A stretch of 64,000 nt of DNA from JAAFJM01 sp964529175 (GCA_964529175.1 CAZGVO010000006.1:1-64000), one strand, 5' to 3'; positions 40,195 through 49,670 are shown, counted from the first letter of the stretch. Notes: a model not told the origin generated them from the sequence alone. Program-made: numbers and translations.

Positions 40195-42093
40195 TTATTG
40201 AAAGGCATTGCCTAACTTTCTGCTACTTAATTTGAGTTCTATTTCGGTTAATGATTCAGGGTCTTCAATGGTTGAAGGAATATTATAAGCCAATCCATCT
40301 GCAATATGCCTAATGGTTTTGCGCAAAATTTTCCCCGAACGAGTTTTTGGTAAACGTTTTACCACTACAGCATTTTTAAATACTGCCACTGCGCCAATTT
40401 TTTCTCTTATCAATGCTACTAGTTCATCTTCTAAAATAGCTTCAATACATTCAATGCCATCTTTTATTACTACCAATGCAACGGGTCTTTGTCCTCTTAG
40501 TTCATCTGCAATTCCTAGCACAGCACATTCAGCTACACTTGGGTGTGCAGCAATCAATTCTTCCATTTCTCCTGTGCTTAATCTGTGACCAGCTACATTT
40601 ATAACATCATCAATTCTGCCCATTATATAAAAATAGCCATCTTCATCTTTATAACCACCATCTCCAGTTAAATAATAACCTAAAAAATGCTCTAAATAAC
40701 CTTTTCTAAAACGTTCATCGTTGTTCCATAAAGTAGGTAAACATCCGGGAGGTAATGGTAATTGAATGGTAACAAATCCTTCTTGGTTTGGTCCTAGTTT
40801 TTCGCCTTCTTCCGAAAGTATTTGAATATCGTATCCACACACTGGTAATCCTGCTGAACCTGATTTGGCTTCAAATTGTTCTACTCCCATCATAATTCCA
40901 ATCATTGGCCAGCCACTTTCGGTTTGCCACCAATGGTCAATTACTGGTTTTTGTAATAAGTTTTTTATCCAACTAAAAGTTGCAGGGTCTAATCTTTCAC
41001 CAGCTAAAAATAAGGTTCTTAGCGATGACAAATCGTATTGTTTTAAAATTATACCTTCATCATCTTCCTTTTTTATGGCTCTAATTGCTGTTGGTGCGGT
41101 AAACATTAAGTTAACTTTATGTTGTTCAATTACTCGCCAAAAGCCTCCACAATCTGGCGTTTTTACTGGTTTTCCCTCGTATAGAACAGTGGTACATCCA
41201 TTTAATAATGGTCCATAAACTATATAACTATGGCCAACCACCCAACCTACATCGCTTGCAGCCCAAAATACATCACCTTCTTTGGCATTGTAAAAATGGG
41301 TCATGCTAAATTTAAGTGCAGTGGCATAACCTCCTGTATCGCGCACTATACCTTTTGGCGTTCCTGTGGTTCCCGAAGTATAAAGAATATAAAGGGGGTG
41401 AGTGGCTTCAACTGCAACATAGTTAACAGGTTCTGATTGGTTTAATAGTGTTTCAAAATCAATTTCGTTGGCATTGTTGATGGTGTCATTACCATTTGTT
41501 CTTCTATATAAAATGGTATAATTGGGTTTGTGGTTTGCTTCATCAATTGCTTTATCCACTAAGTGTTTGTAATGAATCACTTTATCTACTTCTAAACCAT
41601 ACGAAGCAGTTACAATAGCTTTAGGTTTTGCATCATCTATACGCATGGCCAATTCATGTGGAGCAAAACCACCAAATACAACGGAGTGTATAGCACCAAT
41701 TCTAGCACAAGCCAACATAGCAATTACTGCTTGCGGAATCATGGGCATATAAATTACTACTGTATCGCCTTTGGTAATGCCTAATTTTGTTAAGCCTCCA
41801 GCAAATTTTGAAACTAAATGGGTTAGTTCATTATAGGTAAAATGTTGAACAATTAAAGTAACAGGCGAATCGTAAATTAATGCTACTTCATTACCTCTGC
41901 CTGCTGCTATATGCGCATCTAAACAAAGTGCCGACATGTTCAATTCGCCATCGGTAAACCATTGGTAAAAGCCTTTATCATTAACCGATAAAGTATTAGT
42001 TGGTTGCTTTATCCAATTTATTGCTGTGGCTTGTTTGGCCCAAAATGCTTCTTTATGGGTTATGCTATCTTGGTATAGTTCTGAGTATTTCAT
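40195..42093 (-). CDS. prpE: Propionyl-CoA/short-chain acyl-CoA synthetase (PrpE-like)
   Basis: This 632-residue AMP-forming ligase activates propionate or acetate to the CoA ester. It has the P-loop YTSGTTGTPKG, HWWQTESGWP, the hinge region YLTGDGGYKDEDG with MGRIDDVINVAGHRLSTGEMEE, and the C-terminal PKTRSGKILRK, whose Lys is acetylated in the family to control activity. Phrases such as WRVIEQHKVNLMFTAPTAIRAIKKED and LIYDSPVT fit PrpE/ACSS3 better than Acs; the second synthetase at 56746 is the Acs type. It follows the receiver and transporter-kinase genes on the same strand but also has its own promoter at 42133-42163. B12-dependent methylmalonyl-CoA metabolism (27307) would use its product. 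Confidence 0.85.
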   Translation of the reverse strand: MKYSELYQDSITHKEAFWAKQATAINWIKQPTNTLSVNDKGFYQWFTDGELNMSALCLDAHIAAGRGNEVALIYDSPVTLIVQHFTYNELTHLVSKFAGGLTKLGITKGDTVVIYMPMIPQAVIAMLACARIGAIHSVVFGGFAPHELAMRIDDAKPKAIVTASYGLEVDKVIHYKHLVDKAIDEANHKPNYTILYRRTNGNDTINNANEIDFETLLNQSEPVNYVAVEATHPLYILYTSGTTGTPKGIVRDTGGYATALKFSMTHFYNAKEGDVFWAASDVGWVVGHSYIVYGPLLNGCTTVLYEGKPVKTPDCGGFWRVIEQHKVNLMFTAPTAIRAIKKEDDEGIILKQYDLSSLRTLFLAGERLDPATFSWIKNLLQKPVIDHWWQTESGWPMIGIMMGVEQFEAKSGSAGLPVCGYDIQILSEEGEKLGPNQEGFVTIQLPLPPGCLPTLWNNDERFRKGYLEHFLGYYLTGDGGYKDEDGYFYIMGRIDDVINVAGHRLSTGEMEELIAAHPSVAECAVLGIADELRGQRPVALVVIKDGIECIEAILEDELVALIREKIGAVAVFKNAVVVKRLPKTRSGKILRKTIRHIADGLAYNIPSTIEDPESLTEIELKLSSRKLGNAFQ

Positions 42094-42132
42094 GAGTGAA
42101 AAATTTTTATAAAATTATTCATCTTTACTCAT

Positions 42133-42167
42133 AAAAAGTATAACTACTATATCAATTTAGCAAGATT
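42133..42167 (-). promoter_or_regulatory. prpE promoter with a motif like the acs upstream element
   Basis: On the minus strand TTG (42163-42161) is followed after 20 bp by TACTTTTT (42140-42133), close to TAnnTTTG. Overlapping the -33 box, the plus strand reads TATATCAATTTAGCAAGATT (42148-42167). It matches 16 of 20 positions of the element found at 50143-50162 and 56671-56690. Confidence 0.55.
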
Positions 42168-42537
42168 AATCCAAAAGCGCTGATATTTTATTTACAATGT
42201 CTTTGTTAGAGAATGGTTTGGTAATGTATAATTCCGCTCCTAAATCATAGCCTTTTTGAATATCGGCTTCCTTTGATTTTGCGCTTATAAATACCACCTT
42301 ACAAAGCCTATGTTTCTCGCTGCTTTTTATATGTTTACAAATGGCATAACCATCTACATCGGGCATCATAATATCAAGCAAAACTACATCAGGAACATTT
42401 TGGTCAAGTAGTTCTAAAGTTTCTGTTCCATTGCGCGCAATCATAACATCAAACCCATTTTTACGCATTAAAAATTCTAACGACATCAATATGTACGGGT
42501 CGTCATCTACCACCAATATTTTATAAGCTTGATTCAT
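42166..42537 (-). CDS. Receiver-only response regulator
   Basis: The 123-residue protein (start ATG at 42537; a TTG three codons earlier is less likely) is one complete CheY-like receiver. It has the acidic pocket VDDDP, the phosphoacceptor Asp55 in VVLLDIMMPDVDG, the switch Ser in FISAK and the conserved Lys in YITKPFSNKD. No DNA-binding or enzymatic output domain follows. Its start overlaps the end of the transporter-kinase gene by 17 bp, so the two are coupled. In Vibrio and Pseudomonas the matching regulator CrbR has a LuxR-type output domain; the lack of one here means the signal must act by protein contact or phosphotransfer. Confidence 0.92.
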   Translation of the reverse strand: MNQAYKILVVDDDPYILMSLEFLMRKNGFDVMIARNGTETLELLDQNVPDVVLLDIMMPDVDGYAICKHIKSSEKHRLCKVVFISAKSKEADIQKGYDLGAELYITKPFSNKDIVNKISALLD

Positions 42538-45259
42538 TGTGTGCAATTAAAGTTTTACTGGGTTCAAAGTTAGGAATTGTAAATGTAAAGCGCGAACCTT
42601 TTTCTTTTTCACTTTCTACCCAAATTTTTCCATTATGCATTTCAATGATTCTTTTGCAAATGGCTAATCCTAAGCCAGTTCCTTCTGGTTTTTTAATGGT
42701 TTGATTCTTTGCCTGAAAAAATTTGTCAAAAATAAGTTCGTGTAATTCGGCAGCAATCCCTTTTCCATTATCTATAATGCATATTTGAACATCGTTTTGA
42801 AGTTCAGTAATAATGATTTGAATTTGGCCGTTTTCGGGTGTAAATTTGAGTGCATTGCTTAATAAATTTACCACTACTTGTTGTATCAAATCCTTATCTG
42901 CATGAACCAATAACATGCTATTAGGCTTTTGGAATAATAAATCGATTTTTTTATCTTTAGCTACTAAGCTATAAGAGGTATAAAGTTCTTTAACTAAAGT
43001 TATAATATCAAAGGAAGTTAAGTTAAGTTTTTGTTTGCCACTTTCATATTTTTCTAAGTTAAGAACCTTGGTAATTAAATGACTTAATCTTTCAGCTTCT
43101 TTAACTACAGCTGCTAAAAACTTTTCTCTTTCTTCAGTTTCTAAGTCTGGATTATCATGAACAATTTCGGTTAACGAACGTATAGAAGTTAAAGGTGTTC
43201 TGAGCTCATGGGTAACAGTGTATAAAAACTCATCTTTTAATTCATCCATGGTTTTTAACTGTAAGTTAGCCTCCTTTAACTGCTCGGTAGCTTTGGTTAA
43301 CTCAATTGATTTTTTGCGTAACTCTTTGTTAAGTTCCATCATTTGTTGCGACTCATGCAAAATTTTAAACACTTCGTTTAAACTTAGTTCTTCTTCTTTA
43401 GTTACTGAGCTTACCATTATACGAGCTGATGCTGAGCCTATTACGCCAGCTAATATTTTCTCAGAGAAGCCAACTATTCTAGGGTCTGCTTTGGCATTGT
43501 GGTCAATTGATATTTTATGCCTATGGGCATAATTTTGAATGAGGTTTGTAGCCCTTTCTCTGCCTAGAAAATTTTCCAATAATGAATATAAGTCTGGCAT
43601 ATAAGCCGTTCCGCGCCAAATACTATTGCTCTCAGGTGTATTGTATCTGTCAATATCTACAAATATTTCGGCTTGATATACTTCTTGTGGGCTTGGTTTA
43701 CTATAAACTGAAAAAACAAAGTATGCACAACAATTAAAAAACATACTCCAAAACAAAGCATGTGTTATAGAATCAAATCCTTCTAAACCAAAAAGAGCAT
43801 GGGGTTTTAACCATTCTATATTAAATGGCCCGTTATGGATAATGTTATCATTAATAATATTAGCATGTGCAATAGATGGAATGATTAAGGTATAGAACCA
43901 AATAATAAAACCAATGATGATACTTGCCAATGCACCATTTTTACTTGCCGTTTTCCAATAAATGCCACCAATGATTGCAGGCGCAAATTGTGCAACCCCA
44001 GCAAATGATATTAAACCAATAGATACCAACGAAAAGTACTGAGCAACATATTGATCATACAAATAAGCAAACAACAAAATGAGTATAATACTTAACCTTC
44101 TAACAGTTAAAATGGTTTTTCTAATTGATTTATCAATAGTATTTTTAAAGTTATCTTGCCTAAATAATACTGGCATCACCAAGTTGTTACTCACCATAGT
44201 ACTTAATGCAATTGTTTCAACTATAATCATACTGGCAGCAGCCGAAAACCCACCAATAAATACCAACATGCTTAGTATAGGTTTGTTAAAATGCAAAGGC
44301 AGCGCAAGTACATAGGTGTCGGCATCTACACTCATATTGTAAAAAATTAATTTACCACCAAATGCTATTGGGATTACAAAAATATTGATGATGAATAAGT
44401 AAAGTGGAAACAACCAAACTGCTTTTTTTAAGTGTTCTTCACTTACATTTTCTATCACTCCAACTTGAAACTGACGCGGTAAAAATAATACTGCCATCAT
44501 AGATAATAAAATGCCCGAAAACCAGCCTGCATGTGCATTTTCGCCTTCTAGTGTAAAAAGTTTTTTAAACTCTTCTACTTGCGATGCTTTGTAAAATATA
44601 TCATCAAAACCATCGAAAATGCCATAAGTAACAAATATACCTGCAACTAAAAATGCCACTAATTTTATAACCGATTCAAAAGCTACAGCAGCTACCAAGC
44701 CTTCGTGTTTTTCTGTAGCATCAACACTACGAGTTCCAAATATGATAATAAATATGGCTAAAAATACTGAAAAATAAAGTGTATTGTCTGAAATGAAATT
44801 ATGTCTGGCAGCAGTATTATTGGTTAAAATATCAAAGCTTATAGCAATGGCTTTTAGCTGCAAAGCAATGTAAGGAAGTACACCTATTATACAAAAAACA
44901 CTTACAACTGCTGCTAAACTTGCATTTTTTCCATATCGAGTAGAAACAAAATCAGCTATGCTATTTATGCGCTGTGCTTTGGTAATGCGAATAATTTTTC
45001 GCAACACAGGAAAAAACAAAGCGGCCATAATAGTTGGCCCAATATATATGGTTAAAAAACTAATTCCATTAGTAGTAGCTCTGCCTACACTTCCGTAGTA
45101 AGTCCAAGCGGTACAATACACGCATAACGATAGCGCATATACATAAGCATTATTAATAATACTCTTTCCTTTTTTTAACCGATTTTCAGCAAAATAGGCT
45201 ACACCAAATAATAATAATAGGTATAATAAAGAGCATATTATAATTAATGCATTACTCAT
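42521..45259 (-). CDS. CbrA/CrbS-like sensor: SSS transporter fused to STAC domain and histidine kinase
   Basis: The 912-residue protein has an N-terminal sodium-solute symporter domain of about 13 transmembrane helices (residues 1-540). A STAC-type linker follows (LLENFLGRERATNLI, then GVIGSASARIMVSS). A coiled coil leads to a histidine kinase core with H-box FLYTVTHELRTPL (His684), N-box NLLSNALKFT, and G boxes DNGKGIA and GTGLGLAI. It has no PAS domain. Family members CbrA and CrbS sense or import histidine or acetate and control acs. Here the receiver partner and a PrpE-like gene follow, which supports a carboxylate switch. Its start overlaps a 73-residue membrane-protein gene by 8 bp. 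Confidence 0.93.
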   Translation of the reverse strand: MSNALIIICSLLYLLLLFGVAYFAENRLKKGKSIINNAYVYALSLCVYCTAWTYYGSVGRATTNGISFLTIYIGPTIMAALFFPVLRKIIRITKAQRINSIADFVSTRYGKNASLAAVVSVFCIIGVLPYIALQLKAIAISFDILTNNTAARHNFISDNTLYFSVFLAIFIIIFGTRSVDATEKHEGLVAAVAFESVIKLVAFLVAGIFVTYGIFDGFDDIFYKASQVEEFKKLFTLEGENAHAGWFSGILLSMMAVLFLPRQFQVGVIENVSEEHLKKAVWLFPLYLFIINIFVIPIAFGGKLIFYNMSVDADTYVLALPLHFNKPILSMLVFIGGFSAAASMIIVETIALSTMVSNNLVMPVLFRQDNFKNTIDKSIRKTILTVRRLSIILILLFAYLYDQYVAQYFSLVSIGLISFAGVAQFAPAIIGGIYWKTASKNGALASIIIGFIIWFYTLIIPSIAHANIINDNIIHNGPFNIEWLKPHALFGLEGFDSITHALFWSMFFNCCAYFVFSVYSKPSPQEVYQAEIFVDIDRYNTPESNSIWRGTAYMPDLYSLLENFLGRERATNLIQNYAHRHKISIDHNAKADPRIVGFSEKILAGVIGSASARIMVSSVTKEEELSLNEVFKILHESQQMMELNKELRKKSIELTKATEQLKEANLQLKTMDELKDEFLYTVTHELRTPLTSIRSLTEIVHDNPDLETEEREKFLAAVVKEAERLSHLITKVLNLEKYESGKQKLNLTSFDIITLVKELYTSYSLVAKDKKIDLLFQKPNSMLLVHADKDLIQQVVVNLLSNALKFTPENGQIQIIITELQNDVQICIIDNGKGIAAELHELIFDKFFQAKNQTIKKPEGTGLGLAICKRIIEMHNGKIWVESEKEKGSRFTFTIPNFEPSKTLIAHNESSL

Positions 45260-45473
45260 CTTTTAGTTTCTTCACTTTGTTTATTGGCTTGGCTTCGGCA
45301 GCTATTATTAAAAGAAATAATGCAATGATCCAAGCCACTGCAATATAAATATATAGTAATGGAATATTCCCAACTAATTTTTGCTTATTAAATATTGTAA
45401 AAATGGGATAACAAAATATGATTAACATAATAATGCTAAGGATAATATTTTTTTGCTTTCTGTTGTTTACCAT
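45252..45473 (-). CDS. Small two-helix membrane protein preceding the transporter-kinase
   Basis: The 73-residue protein has two transmembrane helices (IILSIIMLIIFCYPIFTI and LLYIYIAVAWIIALFLLIIAA) and a basic C-terminal tail. Its stop overlaps the kinase start (ATGAGTAA), so production of the two is coupled. Small two-helix subunits of this layout (DUF485/DUF3311-like) commonly precede SSS transporters such as ActP and PanF, and may act as an accessory subunit. I cannot assign the family firmly. It is the first gene of the operon leading to the receiver gene. Confidence 0.75.
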   Translation of the reverse strand: MVNNRKQKNIILSIIMLIIFCYPIFTIFNKQKLVGNIPLLYIYIAVAWIIALFLLIIAAEAKPINKVKKLKDE

Positions 45474-45637
45474 TTTATAAAAGTAAATTTTACATGTACA
45501 ATAGCAAGAGATATTTTACCAATGGGGGAAAATGAACCACAATCCTAAAAAAATTTAATTTTGATTTTAGGGCGCTATAATTTTTGTAGTAATATTACTA
45601 TTTTGCAACATGATGTTACAAGATAATTAATGTGTTT

Positions 45638-46267
45638 ATGAATAAACAAACAACTAATTTTTACGCTTTTGCTAATTACGTTGGTAGTATCAAGGTGCTA
45701 TTTGTTTTAATGGCTTTTGGATTACTTCTAAGTTGCTCAAAAGATACTGGCTGTGGCAATGCAAACGACATTGTAAACAATTACAATATTTCTGCCGATG
45801 ACAAAAGTAAAATACCTTTTAAAGGAAATGACACACTGGTTTATATAAGCGATGTTGGTGATACAGCAGTCCTTGTTGGTACTGGAAAAATAGTATTTAT
45901 AGACCAAGTTAGAAAAGATATTTCTGGAAATGCTGATTGTCCTAAATATAGTGTAGATAACAACGAAACCATAAGCATTGAATATACAGGAGATAATAAT
46001 GAGCTCAACAAACTTAAATATAAAATTTATGGTAATATGGAAAAAACTGAAATTGAGTTCACATTTAATAATTTTTACGGAATAACGTATCCGTATAATT
46101 TTAATACACCTGTTTTTTATACAGATTCAGTTAGTATTGGAAATCAATTTTATATTGGCAGACCCTTAGGTTTAAATAGCCCGAATTATAAGGCATTGTA
46201 TAATTACAACTATGGTTTTTTAAAAATTCAAATAAGTGGTAGTAAAACATGGCTACTAAAAATATAA
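45638..46267 (+). CDS. Hypothetical lipoprotein (209 aa)
   Basis: I start at the ATG at 45638; a GTG two codons upstream is also in frame. The leader is long, with a hydrophobic run VLFVLMAFGLLLSC ending in the lipobox LLSC, giving an acylated Cys near residue 33. The mature part is polar and beta-rich, with internal cysteines (CGN, ADCPKYS) and a C-terminal FLKIQISGSKTWLLKI. Its layout resembles the lipoprotein at 53526 (lipobox Cys, a DCP motif in the middle, GLLKF-like ending), so the two may be distant paralogues. Function is unknown. It is divergent from the transporter-kinase operon across 164 bp of AT-rich spacer. Confidence 0.7.
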   Translation: MNKQTTNFYAFANYVGSIKVLFVLMAFGLLLSCSKDTGCGNANDIVNNYNISADDKSKIPFKGNDTLVYISDVGDTAVLVGTGKIVFIDQVRKDISGNADCPKYSVDNNETISIEYTGDNNELNKLKYKIYGNMEKTEIEFTFNNFYGITYPYNFNTPVFYTDSVSIGNQFYIGRPLGLNSPNYKALYNYNYGFLKIQISGSKTWLLKI

Positions 46268-46280
46268 TTGCTGTTTATAA

Positions 46281-46316
46281 AAAAAGCCGCATGTTATATT
46301 AACAATGCGGCTTTTT
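46281..46316. terminator. Bidirectional terminator
   Basis: The arms AAAAAGCCGCAT and ATGCGGCTTTTT enclose a 12-nt loop between the lipoprotein gene and the convergent 83-residue membrane-protein gene. Confidence 0.9.
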
Positions 46317-46334
46317 AGTTATAGAAATTATTAT

Positions 46335-46586
46335 TTATAATTCATCAGAGCTGGTTGGCAATTGGTCGTATTCGCCTTTAACGCCATACAAACCAAATAT
46401 GGCTAAACCCACGCAGATTGGAATAAAAATAATTAAAATAATTGACCATTGTAAAAGGGTATTTGTTTTAGCAATACCTTCTGCAGCTTTACCTATTTTA
46501 TCGCTAGCTTGCATAAACATAAATATTACTAATACTGGAGCCAATACTATCATTAAAGCTCCTACTAATTTTTTTATTGCGTTCAT
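46335..46586 (-). CDS. Small membrane protein linked to an MFS transporter (83 aa)
   Basis: The protein has two transmembrane helices (LVGALMIVLAPVLVIFMFM and SIILIIFIPICVGLAIFGLYGV) joined by a polar linker DKIGKAAEGIAKTNT, and an acidic tail. It lies 22 bp behind the MHS-type transporter gene on the same strand and is the last gene before a terminator, so it is co-transcribed with the transporter and porin. Similar short proteins accompany transporters of this kind in Bacteroidota, as far as I recall. They may act as an accessory or assembly subunit. No function is established. Confidence 0.72.
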   Translation of the reverse strand: MNAIKKLVGALMIVLAPVLVIFMFMQASDKIGKAAEGIAKTNTLLQWSIILIIFIPICVGLAIFGLYGVKGEYDQLPTSSDEL

Positions 46587-46608
46587 AATTTTTTTCTTTT
46601 GTTTTAAA

Positions 46609-48138
46609 TTAGTCGTTAACGTTTTCGTCTACTTTATTGTTAATGTATACTGCTCCAATTATTAGTGAGGCTATAGCTACTCCAATTGGATACCATAAGC
46701 CAGATAATGGTGTTGAACCACTAAAACTAGCTATTAATGTGGCTATAAATGGCACCAATCCGCCAAACACCCCATTACCAATATGGTAAGGTAACGACAT
46801 AGAAGTATAACGTATTTTAGTTGGGAATAATTCAACTAAGAATGCTGCAATTGGTCCATAAACCATAGTAACAAATATAATTTGAATAAATACCAAAAAC
46901 ACAAATACCCAAAAGTCACTATTCGACAATGTTTTGTCAATGTATTTGGTTTTAGCATGGCCAATGGCTTTCGAAGCATCAGCATAAACAGTATCTGTGG
47001 TAACTTCTTTAAAAGTAGCACCATCTTTTAAAGTTTTTAAAGTGGTAGTTTTTACTAAAGTATCCATGGTTCCAGTTACTGCATCTTTTTTAATAGTAGG
47101 TTCAGCAGCAGTATTCAACTCTGTTTTTTGAAACTCTGCTACATTGGTTTTATCTAAGAATTTTTGATAAATAGGTCTGTAACAAACTATACCTAAAAAC
47201 ATACCAGCTAACATAATCCATTTTCTTCCAACTTTATCACTCCAACTTCCAAATATTACGAAGAAAGGTGTGGCAAATAAAATGGCCCAAAGTATAATAT
47301 ATCGCGACTCGTTAAAGTCTAACATTACTGTATTTTCTAAGAATGATTGCGCATAAAATTGACCAGTGTACCAAATTACACCTTGTCCCATAGTAGCGCC
47401 AAATAATGCAAGTAAAACCATTTTAAAATTAGCTTTGTTGCTAAAACTTTCTTTTAAAGGATTTTTAGAAATATTGCCTTCTTTTTTTAACTTACTAAAC
47501 ATAGGTGATTCGTGCATTTTCATACGGATATAGATAGAAACTACTACCAATAAAATAGATATTAAGAAGGGAATTCTCCAGCCCCAATCAGCAAATGCTT
47601 CTGCACCTAATAAGTTTTTAGTAGCTACAATTACACCAATTGATAAAAATAAGCCTAAGGTTGCAGTAGTTTGAATCCAACTAGTAAAAAATCCACGCTT
47701 GCCAGCAGGAGCATGTTCTGCTACATAAGTGGCAGCTCCACCATATTCGCCACCTAAAGCCAAACCTTGAATTAACCTAAGTATTAATACCAGAATAGGT
47801 GCTGCATAACCAATGGTGGCATACGATGGTATTAAACCAATTAAAAAAGTAGAACCACCCATTAGCACCAATGTAAGTAAGAATGTCGATTTACGGCCTA
47901 TTAAATCACCTAAACGGCCAAATACCAATGCCCCAAATGGACGCACAATAAAACCTGCAGCAAAAATTGCTAAAGTGTTAATTAGTGCCGATGCTCCTGC
48001 ATCAGAAGGGAATAGTTGTTTGCCAATAATTACGGCTAAACTACCAAAAATGTAAAAATCGTACCACTCAATTAAGGTTCCTAACGATGAGGCCCCAATT
48101 ACCTGTACAATACTTTGTTTGTTGTCTTTGTTTTCCAT
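46609..48138 (-). CDS. MHS-type MFS metabolite:H+ symporter
   Basis: This 509-residue transporter of the metabolite:H+ symporter branch (ProP/KgtP/ShiA relatives) has about 12 transmembrane segments. It opens with VIGASSLGTLIEWYDFYIFGSL, a hallmark of the branch, followed by the loop 2-3 motif FGRLGDLIGRKSTF and LGGEYGGAATYVAEHAP. Unusually, an approximately 85-residue hydrophilic Thr-, Lys- and Asp-rich loop (about 325-410, FLDKTNVAEF to DKTLSNSDF) sits between two late helices. Substrates in the branch are small organic acids or osmolytes. The upstream porin gene (21 bp) and the downstream small protein complete an uptake operon; a carboxylate substrate would fit the neighbours but is inference. 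Confidence 0.88.
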   Translation of the reverse strand: MENKDNKQSIVQVIGASSLGTLIEWYDFYIFGSLAVIIGKQLFPSDAGASALINTLAIFAAGFIVRPFGALVFGRLGDLIGRKSTFLLTLVLMGGSTFLIGLIPSYATIGYAAPILVLILRLIQGLALGGEYGGAATYVAEHAPAGKRGFFTSWIQTTATLGLFLSIGVIVATKNLLGAEAFADWGWRIPFLISILLVVVSIYIRMKMHESPMFSKLKKEGNISKNPLKESFSNKANFKMVLLALFGATMGQGVIWYTGQFYAQSFLENTVMLDFNESRYIILWAILFATPFFVIFGSWSDKVGRKWIMLAGMFLGIVCYRPIYQKFLDKTNVAEFQKTELNTAAEPTIKKDAVTGTMDTLVKTTTLKTLKDGATFKEVTTDTVYADASKAIGHAKTKYIDKTLSNSDFWVFVFLVFIQIIFVTMVYGPIAAFLVELFPTKIRYTSMSLPYHIGNGVFGGLVPFIATLIASFSGSTPLSGLWYPIGVAIASLIIGAVYINNKVDENVND

Positions 48139-48159
48139 GTATATATGTTTTTGTTTTTA

Positions 48160-49581
48160 TTATAAATAAATTTGGAATTGAATAGTTAACTCACCTTTGT
48201 AACTATCAAAAACTACATCCTTAAATCTTTGTGTTGGGTCGTTAAATTTAAACACCGGACGCATTCTGTAATTTAAAGTAACTTTTGCGGAATGACCGTT
48301 TAAAAACCAATTAATACCCATGTCTGGCGTAATTACATTGTCTTTTAGTCTTTCAAATTGCGAAACTGTTATTGCTCCATAAGGTTGAAACTTACCCAAT
48401 GTTTTTGATTTAGGTAATAACAAACCAGCTTGTGCATAATAAATATTTCCTGTTCCTGTGGTTGGCATGGTATTTCCACCACCATTAAATGCTACTTGAC
48501 TTGCTATGGTTCCATTGGTTGGATTGTCAATGCCAATATTTCTTACATAATTTGGTCCCATATTGAAGTAATTGTAAGCACCATAAAATGTAACTGCCAT
48601 GTTTTTATATTTTAACGGCATGTCTAAAAACACATCAGCTGTTACAAATAATTGTTTGTGCAATGCGGTATCCCATTTGCCTGTGGTGGTATTTTGTTTT
48701 GCACTCCACATAGCATCAGGTTGGTAATAAGCTCCAACACCTAGGTTAAATACTTTTTTAGTTCCTAAATAAGTTCCAACATTAAATGGCAGTAAGTTAC
48801 TTTCTATATCAAAAAATTGGTATTGGAAATAACCTTGATAAGCATTTTGTGGTTGTCCTCCTCCTTTATAATTTGCAATTTGAACATTGTTTTTAGCAGC
48901 TGTAGTGTCTAAAGTAGTAAGTGCAGTCCCTTTGGGTAATGCGTATGGAAAATTAACACTCATGCGGTAATCAATTCTTTTGCTTTTTAAAAGTTTACCT
49001 TTTGCAAAAATTCCAAATTGACGTGCAAATTGGTCAGTAGCATCAATATTTTGCCAATTAAAAATTGGAGCATCTATAGCTAAAAAATTTAATGTAGAAG
49101 CACCACTTAATCTTGATGGGCCTTGCCAATAATGTAAACCAGCGCCTAAACTTAAGTTATCTTTAAATACCCTATGTTCAACCCATGCATCGTGTAAAAA
49201 TAGCTGAGGTTTTTTACCATCAGTTCCTGTAGCTCCTTGTCCTGCTGCTCCACCGCTTACTTGGTTTGAATTGTTTATACCAAAATGGGTTAATATTAAG
49301 AAGTTTGGATTAATTTGGGCATACATCAAAAAACGAGATCTACGCATACTCATATCCCATTGGCTGCTGCTAGCTTCTCCATTAACAGTTGAGCCAGGAT
49401 TGTTTTCATTATGCCTAACCCATACTTGATGCCAAGTAAGCATTCGTACAAATTTTTTTCCGGTTGAGTCTAAATTAAATTTTAAACCCGCTCCATAATT
49501 GTCGGTTCCTTGAGCTTTAAGGCCTGCTTTTGAGGCCAATGCTAAAGCAAGTAAAAGGATAGAATGTTTAATTTTTTTCAT
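48160..49581 (-). CDS. Outer-membrane porin-like beta-barrel protein
   Basis: The 473-residue protein starts with a signal peptide (ILLLALALASKAGLKAQ). A long beta-barrel follows with aromatic-girdle strands (KKFVRMLTWHQVWVRHNE, MSMRRSRFLMYAQINPNFL, DAWVEHRVFKDNLSLGAGLHYWQGPSR) and ends with the outer-membrane strand GELTIQFQIYL. Length and strand pattern resemble OprP- or DcaP-like 16-18-stranded porins. The MHS transporter gene begins 21 bp after it, so porin, symporter and small protein form one uptake operon. The gap upstream holds a palindrome (49648-49662) that could be an operator. The substrate is unknown. Confidence 0.82.
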   Translation of the reverse strand: MKKIKHSILLLALALASKAGLKAQGTDNYGAGLKFNLDSTGKKFVRMLTWHQVWVRHNENNPGSTVNGEASSSQWDMSMRRSRFLMYAQINPNFLILTHFGINNSNQVSGGAAGQGATGTDGKKPQLFLHDAWVEHRVFKDNLSLGAGLHYWQGPSRLSGASTLNFLAIDAPIFNWQNIDATDQFARQFGIFAKGKLLKSKRIDYRMSVNFPYALPKGTALTTLDTTAAKNNVQIANYKGGGQPQNAYQGYFQYQFFDIESNLLPFNVGTYLGTKKVFNLGVGAYYQPDAMWSAKQNTTTGKWDTALHKQLFVTADVFLDMPLKYKNMAVTFYGAYNYFNMGPNYVRNIGIDNPTNGTIASQVAFNGGGNTMPTTGTGNIYYAQAGLLLPKSKTLGKFQPYGAITVSQFERLKDNVITPDMGINWFLNGHSAKVTLNYRMRPVFKFNDPTQRFKDVVFDSYKGELTIQFQIYL

Positions 49582-49625
49582 ACGTTATTTTTGTTTTTAT
49601 TGTTGAACAAACATCCTAACATATT

Positions 49626-49670
49626 CCTATACTTTGTGGCTATATCTATTTTACTGTAAAATGGTATAGG
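49626..49670 (-). promoter_or_regulatory. Nested palindromes upstream of the porin operon
   Basis: ATTTTACTGTAAAAT (49648-49662) is a perfect 15-bp palindrome around a central T. A second inverted repeat, CCTATAC (49626-49632) and GTATAGG (49664-49670), spans the same stretch. It sits 45-90 bp upstream of the porin start in the only gap before the zinc-ribbon gene. An operator is plausible but unproven. Confidence 0.4.
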
